Position numbers and translations under genes: made by a program. A DNA stretch of 64,000 bases from Pantoea sp. Nvir (lineage in GTDB: Bacteria > Pseudomonadota > Gammaproteobacteria > Enterobacterales > Enterobacteriaceae): assembly GCF_009829915.1 (NCBI RefSeq), contig NZ_SZZW01000002.1, positions 1 to 64,000 of the forward strand, in the 5' to 3' direction. Positions 54,028 to 64,000 of the stretch are shown in pieces; the first letter of the stretch is position 1, and each line of letters opens with the position of its first letter. The notes beneath the pieces were generated by a model. It was not told the origin of the DNA. It ran no database searches and saw only the letters and a program-made list of their open reading frames with translations.

Positions 54028-55551
54028 TCAAGCTTCTTCTAGCATCAGCTTCCAGCCAGTGACTTCTCTCCAGTATACTTGCTCATTTTCAAGGTCACTC
54101 TGTACTAGATTATTCTTATTGAAATATCCAGCTGGGAAAGTCAATGTCCAGTGTCCGTTATCAGTAGTCAGCTTCAGTGAATCAGGGCGTGTAGTGGCTT
54201 GACGTTGGTTATTGAGCAGAGTACCTAGACGTAGTAGGAACAGAAGAGGCAAGATCTGTTTTTTCTTGTATAGGGTAAAGTGTGGCAGCTCATCGAGCTT
54301 GATAGTTTTACGATGGAAGCGCACTAATGCCGCTAGCAACATTTGCTGCTCTTGATTAAAGCCTGGCATGCTGGTGTTTTGTAAAATATAAGCGGAATGA
54401 CGCTGTATTCCACTATGGTTAATAGTTAGTCCTACTTCATGTAGTATTGTTGCCCACTTCAGAAGAGATGACAACTGCAGGCTTGACAATTTAGGATTCT
54501 GATGGCGCCACTGTAGATAAAGTTTCTCCGTGGTTTCTAGCACGCGGCGTGCCTGATCAATATCGATTGCATAATGGGTTGCTAGGCTTTGAGCCGTGCG
54601 ATTGCGAATATCCTGATGCTGGAATCGGCCCCCTATCTCGTATAGCACTCCTTCACGTAACGCACTATCCGACAGGCGCAGCTCATGGATTACTAGTGCG
54701 TCGAATACACCGCATATAATTGCCAGACCTGGTACAAACACAGATTTACGTTCTTCGGATAAGCCAGGTAAGCTCAGCGAGCTAAAGGATTTATATTTTA
54801 TCACCTTGCTATAGAGCAGCTCTAACCTCTCAGGAGTAATCCTTTTCTCTTTCTCGCCCATCGACACTAGCACTTCGCATACCGTTTTTATGGTGGCTGA
54901 AGCACCAAGCGCATATCGCCAACCGTGCAGACGATACTGCCATGCAAGTTTTTCCAGATTTTGTGTTGCTGCTAGGCGTGCGCGCCGGAAATTGTTACAG
55001 CTGATCTCTCCATTGGGAAAATAGAGCTGTGAGAAACTGAAACATCCCATGCAAAAGCTTGCAACCAGCTGTGGTTCGAAATTTTCACCAATTACTAATT
55101 CTGTTGAACCACCGCCGATGTCTATTACCAGCTTGCGGCCCTTTTCTGATTGCGTATGCTCTACTCCCATAAAAATTAGTCGTGCCTCTTCACAGCCGGA
55201 AATAACCTTAATAGAGTAGGGGATGATTTCTGCCGCGCGTTGCAAAAATTCTTCTACATTGATAGCTTGACGTAACGTATGGGTGCCAACGATTGTCACA
55301 TTACTACTGCTAATACCCTGCAAACGTTCAGCAAATAGCGCCAAGCATTTCAGACCACGTTCCATTGCTTCTTTACTGAGAAAATTTTTGTTATCTAGAC
55401 CATCCGCTAGATGTACTCGCTGTTTCAGACGGCTAAGCACCTGCATAGAGCCGTTAACAACACGAGCGATGACCATATGAAAGCTATTTGAACCGAGATC
55501 TATTACTGCAAATTCTTGCGGTTTCGGTCTATTTTTATGAAAAATTAGCAT
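54028..55551 (-). CDS. ppx: Exopolyphosphatase
   Basis: Ppx removes terminal phosphate from inorganic polyphosphate and is related to GppA. The 507-residue protein (513 in E. coli) keeps the ASKHA nucleotide-fold motifs [18 protein letters not shown] and [15 protein letters not shown]. The active-site glutamate lies in [12 protein letters not shown]. The C-terminal HD-like domain has [21 protein letters not shown]. It starts three bases after the ppk stop, so the two form an operon transcribed leftwards, as in E. coli. Confidence 0.96.
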   Translation of the reverse strand: MLIFHKNRPKPQEFAVIDLGSNSFHMVIARVVNGSMQVLSRLKQRVHLADGLDNKNFLSKEAMERGLKCLALFAERLQGISSSNVTIVGTHTLRQAINVEEFLQRAAEIIPYSIKVISGCEEARLIFMGVEHTQSEKGRKLVIDIGGGSTELVIGENFEPQLVASFCMGCFSFSQLYFPNGEISCNNFRRARLAATQNLEKLAWQYRLHGWRYALGASATIKTVCEVLVSMGEKEKRITPERLELLYSKVIKYKSFSSLSLPGLSEERKSVFVPGLAIICGVFDALVIHELRLSDSALREGVLYEIGGRFQHQDIRNRTAQSLATHYAIDIDQARRVLETTEKLYLQWRHQNPKLSSLQLSSLLKWATILHEVGLTINHSGIQRHSAYILQNTSMPGFNQEQQMLLAALVRFHRKTIKLDELPHFTLYKKKQILPLLFLLRLGTLLNNQRQATTRPDSLKLTTDNGHWTLTFPAGYFNKNNLVQSDLENEQVYWREVTGWKLMLEEA

Positions 55552-55554
55552 AGC

Positions 55555-57615
55555 CTACTCAGGCTGTTCCAGTTTCTGGATATAATCGTAAATTGCCAAT
55601 TGAGAACGAACCTTATGACTATTGCCGCGTACGACATAGCGATTCCCCAACTCTTTATCAACAATACGTGCCTTCACAGTATCTCTAAAGAGAATTGTGA
55701 TAATGTTCATAATACGTTGTTTTATGCGCTCATCGAGAATTAACACGGCCACCTCTATACGATAATCAATATTACGTGTCATCCAATCAGCAGATGAAAG
55801 AAAGACTTTTCTATCACCGCTATTTTCAAAAATATAGACGCGATCGTGCTCAAGATAGCGATCAACAATACTGATCACACGTATATTTTCACTAATTCCT
55901 GGTACCTCAGGAATTAGTGAACACATACTGCGCACTAGAAGATTAACTTTTACACCAGCGCTAGATGCGATGTAGAGTCTGTCAACCAAATCTTTATCCA
56001 CTAGGTTATTCATTTTCAGTATAATACCAGACGGCAGACCCTGTTGTGCATTGGAAATTTCGGCATCGACTAGCTGATAAAGCAGCTGGCGCGAATTTTG
56101 CGGTGACACCATCAAATATTTAAAGTTTACCGGCCGATAAGGATTTTCAATAAAGTTAAATACCCTACGGACTTCGTCAGTAATGCGCGAGTCAGCGGTT
56201 AGTAAAGAATAATCAGTATAGAGGCATGCGGTTTTTTCGTTAAAATTGCCAGTACCAATATGAGCATAACGGACTACTTCATCTCCTTCTAGGCGCGAAA
56301 TAAGGAACAACTTAGCATGAATTTTTAAGCCTGGTGCAGAGAAAATAACGTGTACACCTGCTTCTATCAATCGTTTAGCCCAAAGAATATTAGCTTCTTC
56401 GTCAAAACGTGCCTGAAGTTCCACCACCACGGTGACTTTTTTGCCATTATATGCAGCGTGCATCATCGCATCCATAATGCACGAATCTTTTGCCACGCGG
56501 TAGATATTGATTTTAATCGCTAGCACACTAGGGTCGAACGAGGCCTGATGCAGTATCTCAAGCACATGCTTAAAGGTGTGATAAGGGTAATATAGAAGGA
56601 TATCGCGATCGCGAATGGCTTCGAATCCGTTGCGAAAGCTATCAAAGCCAATGTGGGGAATTTGTGGCAGGGAATGGTCAATGAGATTGCTTTTACTGAC
56701 ATATGGAAAGTTGATAAAATCTTTAAAATTATGGTAGCGACCGCCCGGTACAATTGAGTCGTAGTTTGAGATGGTAAGCTTATTGCACAGCAATGCCACC
56801 ATGGTGTCTGGCATATCTCGCTGATAGACGAAACGTACCGGCTCAGAGGTCAGGCGCTGTTTCAAGCTAGAGGACATCAGCTCTAAAAGACTCGATTCTA
56901 TCTCTGTTACCAGATCGTACTCTGCATCGCGTGTCATCTTCATTGAATAGGCGTTTAATACATCGTAATCAAAGAATCCTTTAAAAACATCATTAAGACA
57001 ATAACGTAATATGTTATCTAGTATAATCATAGTATTTCGCCTTCTAGGCGATTCAGAAGGCAAATTCACGAAACGTGGAACTTTATCAATTGGGATTTCC
57101 AGCAGAGCATAGCGTGTATCGTCGGCCTGAATGATTTCTACCACAAGATACGTATAATCATCTTTTAGAAATTCAGCAAGATCCGTATCATGATTGATAA
57201 GAATCGGTGTGATGTGGTGGCGTAGATCGCGCTTGAAATAATGGCGTAGCCACACTTGTTGATTAGGTGAAAGCTGACATTCATTGATCAAAAATATCTG
57301 GTTACGCGCCAGCTCTAACAGCAACTCGTTATAGAGTCCATTAAACTCCTGCTCGGATTTTACCACGCGCTGCTGTATCTTTGTGAGCAGATAGTTTGAT
57401 TCGCTAAGTGAACCCTTCTTTTCACTAATTAGTATGCGTCGCTTCAGATCAGCAAAACTAACTTTATAGAATTCGTCAAGATTATTGGAGTAAATACCTA
57501 AAAACCGCATCCGCTCAATTAGCGGATTACTTTTATCCGCTGCCTCTTGCAAAACACGCTCGTTAAAAGATAACCAGCTTAATTCTTTTTCTATATACGG
57601 CTTTTTCCTTGACAC
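55555..57615 (-). CDS. ppk: Polyphosphate kinase
   Basis: Ppk reversibly builds inorganic polyphosphate from ATP. I choose the GTG at 57615, which gives [20 protein letters not shown], aligns with E. coli MGQEKLYIEKEL, and has GGAG seven bases upstream. The result is 686 residues (688 in E. coli). An upstream ATG at 57693 would add 26 residues with no family support. Phosphorylated-histidine regions [12 protein letters not shown] and [15 protein letters not shown] are intact. The C-terminal [16 protein letters not shown] and [13 protein letters not shown] blocks are also present. Retention of ppk with ppx in a reduced genome is noteworthy. Confidence 0.96.
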   Translation of the reverse strand: MSRKKPYIEKELSWLSFNERVLQEAADKSNPLIERMRFLGIYSNNLDEFYKVSFADLKRRILISEKKGSLSESNYLLTKIQQRVVKSEQEFNGLYNELLLELARNQIFLINECQLSPNQQVWLRHYFKRDLRHHITPILINHDTDLAEFLKDDYTYLVVEIIQADDTRYALLEIPIDKVPRFVNLPSESPRRRNTMIILDNILRYCLNDVFKGFFDYDVLNAYSMKMTRDAEYDLVTEIESSLLELMSSSLKQRLTSEPVRFVYQRDMPDTMVALLCNKLTISNYDSIVPGGRYHNFKDFINFPYVSKSNLIDHSLPQIPHIGFDSFRNGFEAIRDRDILLYYPYHTFKHVLEILHQASFDPSVLAIKINIYRVAKDSCIMDAMMHAAYNGKKVTVVVELQARFDEEANILWAKRLIEAGVHVIFSAPGLKIHAKLFLISRLEGDEVVRYAHIGTGNFNEKTACLYTDYSLLTADSRITDEVRRVFNFIENPYRPVNFKYLMVSPQNSRQLLYQLVDAEISNAQQGLPSGIILKMNNLVDKDLVDRLYIASSAGVKVNLLVRSMCSLIPEVPGISENIRVISIVDRYLEHDRVYIFENSGDRKVFLSSADWMTRNIDYRIEVAVLILDERIKQRIMNIITILFRDTVKARIVDKELGNRYVVRGNSHKVRSQLAIYDYIQKLEQPE

Positions 57616-57693
57616 ATTCTGACTCCATATCGTGATCCTGTTTACAGAAACTAGAGAACTAGTTGCCGACATAATTAGGTAAGGATATGGCAA

Positions 57694-58212
57694 GCGTGTT
57701 CCACTTTAATATTTAAATAGTTATCCGATCATTATCTGTAGTTAACAGCCAAGTTTAAAATCGTTATTCTTAAGAAGCACTAGGCCTAAATTATATTACC
57801 GTTAACTTGAATAATGTTCTGCTATTTATTGCCTGTTTTATTTAGCATGATCTAATCTAGTCCAACTGAGCAGCAATGGCGGGTTTAGGTTGACATTATT
57901 ATCATTGCCATACCAATTACTTTTTACTATCTCTCCCAGGATATTCACTCTACTTTAGTGTACCCTAATCATAAGATAATGTGCGTTATTTTTATTCATC
58001 AGGAAGTATATAAGTACGCTGATTTTCCCACAAGATTTCCTCTACCTTGCCTTACTAAGGAGTACTAGTAGAATTGAATGAAACATACCACCTGTTTCTT
58101 CATCTAGAAACAGGTGCACTGAATATTATATAACTATCCATGTGTAGGTAACATGAACTAATCGTAAAGTCACTTCAGGCAAGTCCTATACTTTCTTTGG
58201 GGTTCGCCTGAC
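57694..58212. other. Intergenic stretch between ppk and purN
   Basis: About 520 AT-rich bases without a gene. They contain an 11-bp perfect hairpin, CACCTGTTTCT (58089-58099) with AGAAACAGGTG (58106-58116) and a six-base loop, lacking a T run on either side. The ppk promoter must lie at the left end of this region. Confidence 0.55.
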
Positions 58213-58231
58213 AAAAAAAAGTCCTAGACCT
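58213..58231 (-). terminator. Possible weak terminator of purMN
   Basis: On the minus strand, just after the purN stop, AGGTC-TAG-GACTT can form a five-base stem and is followed by a run of U (58213-58220 reads as A on plus). The stem is short, so this is tentative. Confidence 0.35.
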
Positions 58232-58232
58232 G

Positions 58233-58871
58233 TTACTTACGCGCGTAACCCTGTGGTGGCAGTAGCTTATTATCCAACCAGGCTTTACCTTCACGCATTG
58301 TTAAACGTCCTTCGATGAACCAGCTGAGTACTAACGGATATATCGCATGCTCCTGATGTTTTACGCGTACAGCGATTGCTTTTTCGTCATCACTAGGAAA
58401 TATAGGGACTTTGGCTTGGAATACGATAGGACCTTCATCCAATTTATTTGTTACGAAATGCACGGAAGTACCGTGTTCAGTATCACCGTTTTTCAGTGCT
58501 TGACGATGAGTATGTAGACCGGGATATTTTGGTAAAAGAGAAGGATGAATATTTAATAAACGATCCTGATAGTGAGAGACGAAGGCGCTGCTTAGAATGA
58601 GCATATAGCCAGCCAACACTACTAAATCCGGAGTGTACGCTTCAATCATCTTAATTAATTGTAGATCAAAAGATTCCCGATCAGAAAAATCGCTGACCGA
58701 TAGCACATGCGTTGGTACACCAGCCGCGCGTGCGCGTGACAACCCGTAAGCATTGGCTTTGTTACTAAAAACCGCAGAGACACTGCCTTTAATCCGTCTA
58801 CTTTCACAAGCTTCTAAAATAGATTGTAGGTTACTTCCGTTACCAGAAATCAGTATAACCATCTTCTTCAT
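58233..58871 (-). CDS. purN: Phosphoribosylglycinamide formyltransferase
   Basis: PurN formylates GAR to FGAR with 10-formyltetrahydrofolate, step 3 of purine synthesis. The 212 residues equal E. coli. The N-terminal [12 protein letters not shown] binds the phosphate. The catalytic asparagine and histidine are in [18 protein letters not shown], and the catalytic aspartate in DEGPIV. Its start overlaps the purM stop by four bases, so the two are translationally coupled. GlyA in this window supplies one-carbon units for the folate cofactor. Confidence 0.98.
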   Translation of the reverse strand: MKKMVILISGNGSNLQSILEACESRRIKGSVSAVFSNKANAYGLSRARAAGVPTHVLSVSDFSDRESFDLQLIKMIEAYTPDLVVLAGYMLILSSAFVSHYQDRLLNIHPSLLPKYPGLHTHRQALKNGDTEHGTSVHFVTNKLDEGPIVFQAKVPIFPSDDEKAIAVRVKHQEHAIYPLVLSWFIEGRLTMREGKAWLDNKLLPPQGYARK

Positions 58872-59908
58872 TTTTCAATGACCACGCATTCTTCCGTATA
58901 TGAAGTTTTAATCACGCCAATTTTCCAAGCTTTCTCGCCTGCAGCTTGCATTAGATCGATTGCTTTATTAACTTCGGTAGCTTTCAACGCGATTATCATA
59001 CCTACACCACAGTTAAACGTACGGTACATTTCATGACGGCTAATGTTACCTATTTTTTGCAACCAGCTAAATACAGCAGGCCATTCCCAACTTTGCTCGT
59101 TAATTATCGCTTGTGTGTTATCTGGTAGCACTCGCGGAATGTTCTCCCAGAATCCACCACCTGTTAGATGTACGATCGCATGTACTTCGACGTGCTCAAT
59201 CAGGTTAAGAATATTTTTCACGTAGATGCGAGTTGGTTCCAGTAGATGATCCACTAGAGTCTTTCCATCTAGCAGATTGATCATTGGATTAGTCTGGCTT
59301 TTTTGAAGGATTTTGCGAACTAGTGAATAACCGTTAGAGTGTGGCCCACTAGAACCTAGTGCAATCAGTGCGTCTCCGTCCTGCACTTTAGAACCGTCAA
59401 TAATTTTGGATTTCTCAACTACTCCTACACAGAAACCGGCTATGTCGTAATCATGACCATGATATATTCCTGGCATTTCGGCAGTTTCACCGCCTACCAA
59501 CGCACAGTTAGATTGCAAACAACCTGCAGCAATACCAGTAATGACAGACGATGCAGTCTCAACGTCCAGCTTACCAGTAGCATAATAGTCAAGGAAAAAT
59601 AGTGGCTGCGCACCTTGAACTACTAAATCGTTGACACACATGGCGACCAAATCGACACCAATAGAGTTATGGCTTTTGAGATCCATTGCCAAACGCAGCT
59701 TAGTTCCTACACCATCAGTGACTAAGACTAGCACCGGCTCACGATATTTTGTCGGCAGTTCACACATGGCGCCGAAATCACCCAATTTACCCATCACTTC
59801 CGGGAGTCGTGTCTTTTGTGCTATTTCTTTAATACGGTTAACCAGAGCATTACTAGCATCAATATCTACACCGGCATCTTTATAGCTGAGAAAATTCTTG
59901 TCGGTCAC
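58868..59908 (-). CDS. purM: Phosphoribosylformylglycinamidine cyclo-ligase
   Basis: PurM closes the imidazole ring of FGAM to AIR, step 5 of purine synthesis. The 346-residue protein starts with GTG (59908), as E. coli purM does, preceded by GTGAGGA. Conserved segments are [78 protein letters not shown]-type and [11 protein letters not shown]. It forms a purMN operon divergent from upp, the same layout as in E. coli. Confidence 0.98.
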   Translation of the reverse strand: MTDKNFLSYKDAGVDIDASNALVNRIKEIAQKTRLPEVMGKLGDFGAMCELPTKYREPVLVLVTDGVGTKLRLAMDLKSHNSIGVDLVAMCVNDLVVQGAQPLFFLDYYATGKLDVETASSVITGIAAGCLQSNCALVGGETAEMPGIYHGHDYDIAGFCVGVVEKSKIIDGSKVQDGDALIALGSSGPHSNGYSLVRKILQKSQTNPMINLLDGKTLVDHLLEPTRIYVKNILNLIEHVEVHAIVHLTGGGFWENIPRVLPDNTQAIINEQSWEWPAVFSWLQKIGNISRHEMYRTFNCGVGMIIALKATEVNKAIDLMQAAGEKAWKIGVIKTSYTEECVVIEK

Positions 59909-59969
59909 TGCCGAATCCTCACTTGATTGCAGTTAATGGTTAATAACAAGTGCAGCAATTTAACAGCTT

Positions 59970-59985
59970 AGTCAAGCGGTTGCGC
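59970..59985 (-). promoter_or_regulatory. Degenerate PurR-box-like sequence upstream of purM
   Basis: The minus strand reads GCGCAACCGCTTGACT, agreeing with the PurR operator ACGCAAACGTTTGCGT at 11 of 16 positions by eye, including the central CG. It lies about 60 bases upstream of the purM start, where E. coli purMN has its operator. It may be a functional site, a decayed one, or chance. Confidence 0.3.
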
Positions 59986-60138
59986 GTCCTATTACAAATG
60001 ACAAATTACAATTTAAAAATCTTTATTAATCCAGGGACCGGGATTTTATCTTTTACTTTAAGCAAAAAATATAGCATGTTTGTAAAAAGGTGTATAATTC
60101 CGCGATTTTTTAGATAAACTTTTTCTTGGATAACACCA

Positions 60139-60765
60139 ATGAAGATCGTGGAAGTCAAACACCCGCTAGTTAGACATAAAATAGGTTTGATGCGTAAGCA
60201 TAATATTAGTGCACAATGTTTCCGTGAGTTGGCCTCAGAAGTCGGTAGCCTACTCACTTATGAAGCTACCGCTGACCTGAAAACAGAACGCATAACCATC
60301 GAAGGCTGGAGCGGCTCGGTGGAAATTGATAAAATTAAAGGTAAAAAAATCACTGTAGTGCCAATTTTACGCGCTGGTTTATGCATGATGGAGGGAGTAC
60401 TCGAACATGTGCCAAATGCGCGTATCAGTGTAGTGGGAGTTTACCGAGCCGAGAATACTTTAAAGCCGGTACCGTACTTCCAGAAACTAGTTTCAAACAT
60501 CAAAGAAAGCTTAGCTCTTGTAGTAGACCCGATGTTGGCAACGGGAGGATCCATGGTTACCACTATTGATTTACTGAAAAAAGCGGGCTGCACTAGAATT
60601 AAGGTATTAGTTTTGGTTGCCGCCCCTGAGGGAATTGCTGTACTGGAAAAGGCTCATTCGGATGTAGAGCTCTACACTGCATCAGTCGATCGTGGAATCA
60701 ATGAAAAAGGTTATATTATTCCAGGTTTTGGAGATGCTGGAGACAAAATGTTTGGTACTAAATAA
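60139..60765 (+). CDS. upp: Uracil phosphoribosyltransferase
   Basis: Upp salvages uracil to UMP with PRPP. The 208 residues equal E. coli. The PRPP-binding loop is [16 protein letters not shown]. The N-terminal [19 protein letters not shown] and the uracil-binding C terminus [17 protein letters not shown] are complete. In E. coli the uracil permease gene uraA follows; here it is not readable. Salvage may therefore use uracil made inside the cell by RNA turnover. Confidence 0.98.
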   Translation: MKIVEVKHPLVRHKIGLMRKHNISAQCFRELASEVGSLLTYEATADLKTERITIEGWSGSVEIDKIKGKKITVVPILRAGLCMMEGVLEHVPNARISVVGVYRAENTLKPVPYFQKLVSNIKESLALVVDPMLATGGSMVTTIDLLKKAGCTRIKVLVLVAAPEGIAVLEKAHSDVELYTASVDRGINEKGYIIPGFGDAGDKMFGTK

Positions 60766-61617
60766 TCGAAGAAGCTGGCTGAAGATTCATATTGTTTAGA
60801 GAACAACACTCTATTTTTCAAAGAGTAAAAACACTATTTTTCTGTAAAAGTCAATTACTCTGTGCTTCTTTCAATTCCAAATTTATCTTTATCTCACCTG
60901 GTAGGACAGTTGTTAACATCGTATTATAAGCTAAAGATAGCTTTATCCTTTTCAATATATTTTTGAACTATGCTTTGATAAAAATGACAATTAATGAATT
61001 AAAGTGATGTTATTAAAGGCGATGATAGTTATGAAAGGTTATCGAACTAGCAATAGCTGGCGTAGTCGCAAAAAAATAGTTGGTTCTTTTTTCCATTAGT
61101 ATGTAATAACATTACTATTACCAGACTAATAGTGGCATTAGTAATAAGTTGGTCGCAAAAGTTTTTCAGTACAGTTCTGTTTTGTAAACTCTCCTTTCCT
61201 CCTCTTAATACCAATTAAAGAAAAAACAGACAGTATAGCATATGCGTTATTGTGCTTACTATATCAAGTATTCAAAAAAAGCAAAAAATCGGTTGGTGGT
61301 GTTTAAGGACATCTTAGTCCAAGGTATGAGCCACTTTATGATGCTATCCACATATCCAATATCAACTTGTCACTCAAATCAAAATAAAGGTTTTGTATAA
61401 TAAAATGATCATTATCATATTTACTTAGTTGCCTAGTTTTTTTATACTGGAGTAGCTGGGAACTCCATATTGGTATCTTAATAGTAAGTTTTGATAAGAT
61501 AAGGGCCGTAGCTCCTAAATCTTATATAAGCAAGGACTCCGTATAATCGTCGTAAGGTACAAATTATAGTAGATGGCTATTGTTTCATCTGTTCTCTTTG
61601 AGGTTCTTCTGAATATA
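60766..61617. other. Gene-free decayed stretch, former uraA position
   Basis: E. coli has uraA (about 1.3 kb) between upp and hda. Only about 850 bases remain and no UraA-like membrane segment is readable. The sequence is AT-rich with stops in all frames. Confidence 0.5.
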
Positions 61618-62331
61618 TTGGCGCAATTGTAATTGTCACTTTACCCTACCAGGTGATAAAACTTTTGCCAGCTTCTGGCCGGGGGAAAGAACATCACTTA
61701 TTTCTGCTATCAAAGACTCCCTTAGTCAGGAACGTAGTAGCTATCTCTATTTCTTGTCACGAGAAGAAGGTCGTGGTCGAGGTTATCTGTTACGCGCGGC
61801 CTGCACTGAGTATCGGCACACGGTGAAGCGTCAGGCTATGTGACCTTTGATAAAGGTACTTTGATAAACGTAAAGTAGTTTGTGCCTGGTGTACTTGATG
61901 GTATGGAAAATCTTGCATTAGTTTTTATCGATAATATTGAATGCATCTCCGGAGAAACAGCATGGGAGATGATGATTTTCGACCTCTACAATCTAATGTT
62001 GGAAGCGGGTAAAACACGATTATTAATCACCAGTAATCGCCACCGCAACAACTTAATCTTAATTTGCCAGATTTAGCGTCGCGTCTTGATTGGGGTCAAA
62101 TCTATCATATCTGCAGCCACTAACAGACGAAGATAAGCTACGGGTATTACAGTTGTTGCGGGCGTGTATGAGGTGAGTTTAATGACCTGAGGATGTAGGG
62201 CGTTTTCTGCTGAATCGTCTTGATCGAGAAATGCGCACTCTGTTTGAGACCTTGCCTCTCCTTAATAAGGCCTCTATTAGCGCGCAGTGCAAATTAACTA
62301 TTCCCTTTGTTAAGAATATTCTCGGTCTTTA
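61618..62331 (+). pseudogene. hda: hda relic (regulator of DnaA)
   Basis: Pieces of Hda are readable in order in different frames. One is a piece near the N terminus (about 61650-61690). Another is [21 protein letters not shown] followed by [19 protein letters not shown] (61897-62034), matching E. coli [22 protein letters not shown] and [19 protein letters not shown]. Others are [14 protein letters not shown] (about 62060-62100) and [11 protein letters not shown] (about 62221-62255). The final part is [19 protein letters not shown] (about 62270-62322) before TAG. At least three frameshifts separate them. Hda promotes ATP hydrolysis on DnaA after initiation. High residual identity means the loss is recent. 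Confidence 0.92.
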
Positions 62332-62460
62332 GAATTTTTCTAGTTCTTAAGCTTAACGCCGTACTGTATGTTTTTAATATCGCATAATTTTACAGTACTT
62401 AATGAAGTACGAATTATGATAACTACTGTCCCCATATAGGAAGTATTTATCTTTTAGTAC

Positions 62461-63978
62461 TTAGTAATATTGAAAATTTTTCAACATTTTTCGTAGATGT
62501 AGATGGGCAATACTCTCGTTATACTTTTGAAAAATTTTCTGCATCTTTCGTAGTTGGTCGATGCGTTCGTCATAACGAAATTGCTTTAAGCTGTCAACGT
62601 TTACCATTGTGCTAGCGTTGCTCAATAAAGCAATTGCCTCCTCTAAATTGCCTTTCAGTGCCAATATTTCAGCGTGCGCCGAAAGTTGTTCATCATTTAA
62701 CTCCTCCATACCCAATGCTTGCGATAGCATATCCCAGCCCTTTAAATCATTTGGATACAACCAAGTGTAGTGGTTAAGGATACGGCAGGCCTTAGCAGGT
62801 TGCTTAGCTGCAAGATAAGCACGAGTTAAATTAAGTTGTAGAGTAGGACTATTTTTCGATGCACCCAAATCTTTTATCATCTTAATCGCCTTCTCCGGCT
62901 GTTTCAAGCCGAGATATATATCAGTCATGCTATCGAGAAGCCAAACGCTGTCTGGTTTCTTCATCAGTAAAGGCTCAATAACCTTCTTCGCGTTTGCGAA
63001 ATCATTCTTCTGTAAAAGTTGTATGGCCCTGCCGTATTGTGCAGCCTGTTGTTCACGGCTATTGCCATGTTCATATTTCTCCAGAACCTCTTCGATTAAT
63101 TGATGGGAGTTGGTGTTAGGAGCAATAATTAGTATACGTACTTTTGCCATATAGTAATCCTGCGAGGACTGCACTACTACTGCACGCATCTGATTAGCGC
63201 GGTTGCGCATGTCCGCTAAGCGATTATCTGGTAGAGGATGAGTAAGTAGAATTTCTAATGGTTTCGAAGAGAAAAGACTTTTATCAACTAACTTCTGTAA
63301 AAAATCTGGCATGGCCTGAGGATCAAAACCGGCACGTTGCAATACTTGAATGCCGATGCGGTCAGCCTCTTTTTCATTACTCTGCGTAAAACTGAGCGTT
63401 TCTTGCTGCGTGCTTGCTAACGCTCCAGTCAACGCCGCCATACCCATTTGCGGATTAGCCATTGCGAGTAAAATCGAACCTAGTGTGCTGGCCCAAGTGA
63501 GAGGAGCTTTGTGCTTTTGCTCCTCAATTGCGCGCGCTAGATGACGTTGGGTGACATGAGAAATTTCGTGTGCCATTACCGATGCCAGCTGGCTTTCATT
63601 ATCAGTAAAACGGAATAGTGAGCTATGTAGTATTACGTTGCCACCGAATAAGGTGAATGCGTTAAGATCATCGCTCATGACTAAAAAGAAATGGAAGGGT
63701 GTTTTTACTGAGTATGCATGCGTCACCAATCGCTGACCAAGAGAATTAATATACTGAACCAGCAAGGGATCATGGATAAGTGGTGCACTAAAACGCATTT
63801 TTCTAACGTAATAATCTCCCATCTGTATTTCCTCTTTGATAGAGAGAGTTGCACCCGCTGTAGTGCCTATGTCAGGCAAGGAGTCGCTGATGTCGTCAGC
63901 CCATGAGGCAGAATGAGGTATTAGCAAAAGTGTGGGAATTAATGTAGCAAGTAGCGTTTTTTTCAACTTGTTTAACAT
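62461..63978 (-). CDS. bepA: Beta-barrel assembly-enhancing protease BepA
   Basis: BepA (formerly YfgC) is a periplasmic zinc metalloprotease and chaperone that helps LptD and other barrel proteins mature and degrades failed ones. The 505-residue protein (487 in E. coli) has a signal peptide (residues 1-27). The M48 motif HEISH is at 137-141, and a third ligand lies in NEKEADRIG. A C-terminal TPR domain follows. The C terminus is extended by about ten residues (HLRKMLKNFQYY). It works with BamB and BamE. Its ATG lies 22 bases from the window's right edge, so upstream control is not visible. Confidence 0.96.
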   Translation of the reverse strand: MLNKLKKTLLATLIPTLLLIPHSASWADDISDSLPDIGTTAGATLSIKEEIQMGDYYVRKMRFSAPLIHDPLLVQYINSLGQRLVTHAYSVKTPFHFFLVMSDDLNAFTLFGGNVILHSSLFRFTDNESQLASVMAHEISHVTQRHLARAIEEQKHKAPLTWASTLGSILLAMANPQMGMAALTGALASTQQETLSFTQSNEKEADRIGIQVLQRAGFDPQAMPDFLQKLVDKSLFSSKPLEILLTHPLPDNRLADMRNRANQMRAVVVQSSQDYYMAKVRILIIAPNTNSHQLIEEVLEKYEHGNSREQQAAQYGRAIQLLQKNDFANAKKVIEPLLMKKPDSVWLLDSMTDIYLGLKQPEKAIKMIKDLGASKNSPTLQLNLTRAYLAAKQPAKACRILNHYTWLYPNDLKGWDMLSQALGMEELNDEQLSAHAEILALKGNLEEAIALLSNASTMVNVDSLKQFRYDERIDQLRKMQKIFQKYNESIAHLHLRKMLKNFQYY

Positions 63979-64000
63979 GCCTAGATCCTGTAGAAAAACC

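Overview
The window is a piece of a decaying gammaproteobacterial chromosome, most like an Enterobacterales insect endosymbiont of the Sodalis-allied or mealybug-associated kind. About 41 intact protein genes and one tmRNA gene cover roughly two thirds of the 64 kb. Nearly every protein matches its Escherichia coli orthologue closely in sequence and length, and gene order follows the E. coli 55-59 min region. The gaps are long, AT-rich and full of stops, and several still hold readable gene corpses. No transposase, integrase, CRISPR array, tRNA or rRNA gene was seen. The species is not identified.

Layout. 1-220: broken end of murB. 221-4410: pssA, then a wide dead zone containing a yfiF relic. 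4411-9639: ssrA (tmRNA), smpB, ratA relic, ratB, bamE, recN relic, nadK and grpE. In E. coli this block lies on the other side of pssA, so a rearrangement is visible. 9703-13075: ung and nadB. 13512-20242: rpoE, rseA relic, rseC, lepA, lepB, rnc, era. 20243-23915: recO relic, pdxJ, acpS, pgpC, tadA. 24765-34303: purL, glyA, an hcaT-like transporter gene and an unrecognised membrane protein. 34522-38039: suhB, trmJ, iscR relic, iscS, with no recognisable rest of the isc operon. 39939-49241: ndk, rlmN, rodZ, ispG, hisS, yfgM, bamB, der. 50226-60765: guaB, guaA, ppx, ppk, purN, purM, upp. 61618-63978: hda relic and bepA.

Function. What survives is information processing (LepA, RNase III, Era, Der, HisS, TadA, TrmJ, RlmN, tmRNA/SmpB), outer-membrane assembly and quality control (BamB, BamE, BepA, RpoE), phospholipid synthesis (PssA, PgpC), purine synthesis (PurL, PurM, PurN, GuaA, GuaB, with GlyA for one-carbon units) and cofactor steps (PdxJ, NadB, NadK, IspG, AcpS). 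What died is mostly regulation and repair: rseA, iscR, hda, recN, recO, ratA.

No novel multigene system was found. The most interesting signals are a SuhB that has lost two metal-binding residues of its phosphatase site, an RpoE sigma factor whose anti-sigma gene is frameshifted, an orphan C-terminally shortened IscS, a yfgM gene whose strong start is out of frame, a tmRNA gene that no longer encodes its CCA end, and a conserved-looking membrane protein of unknown role.
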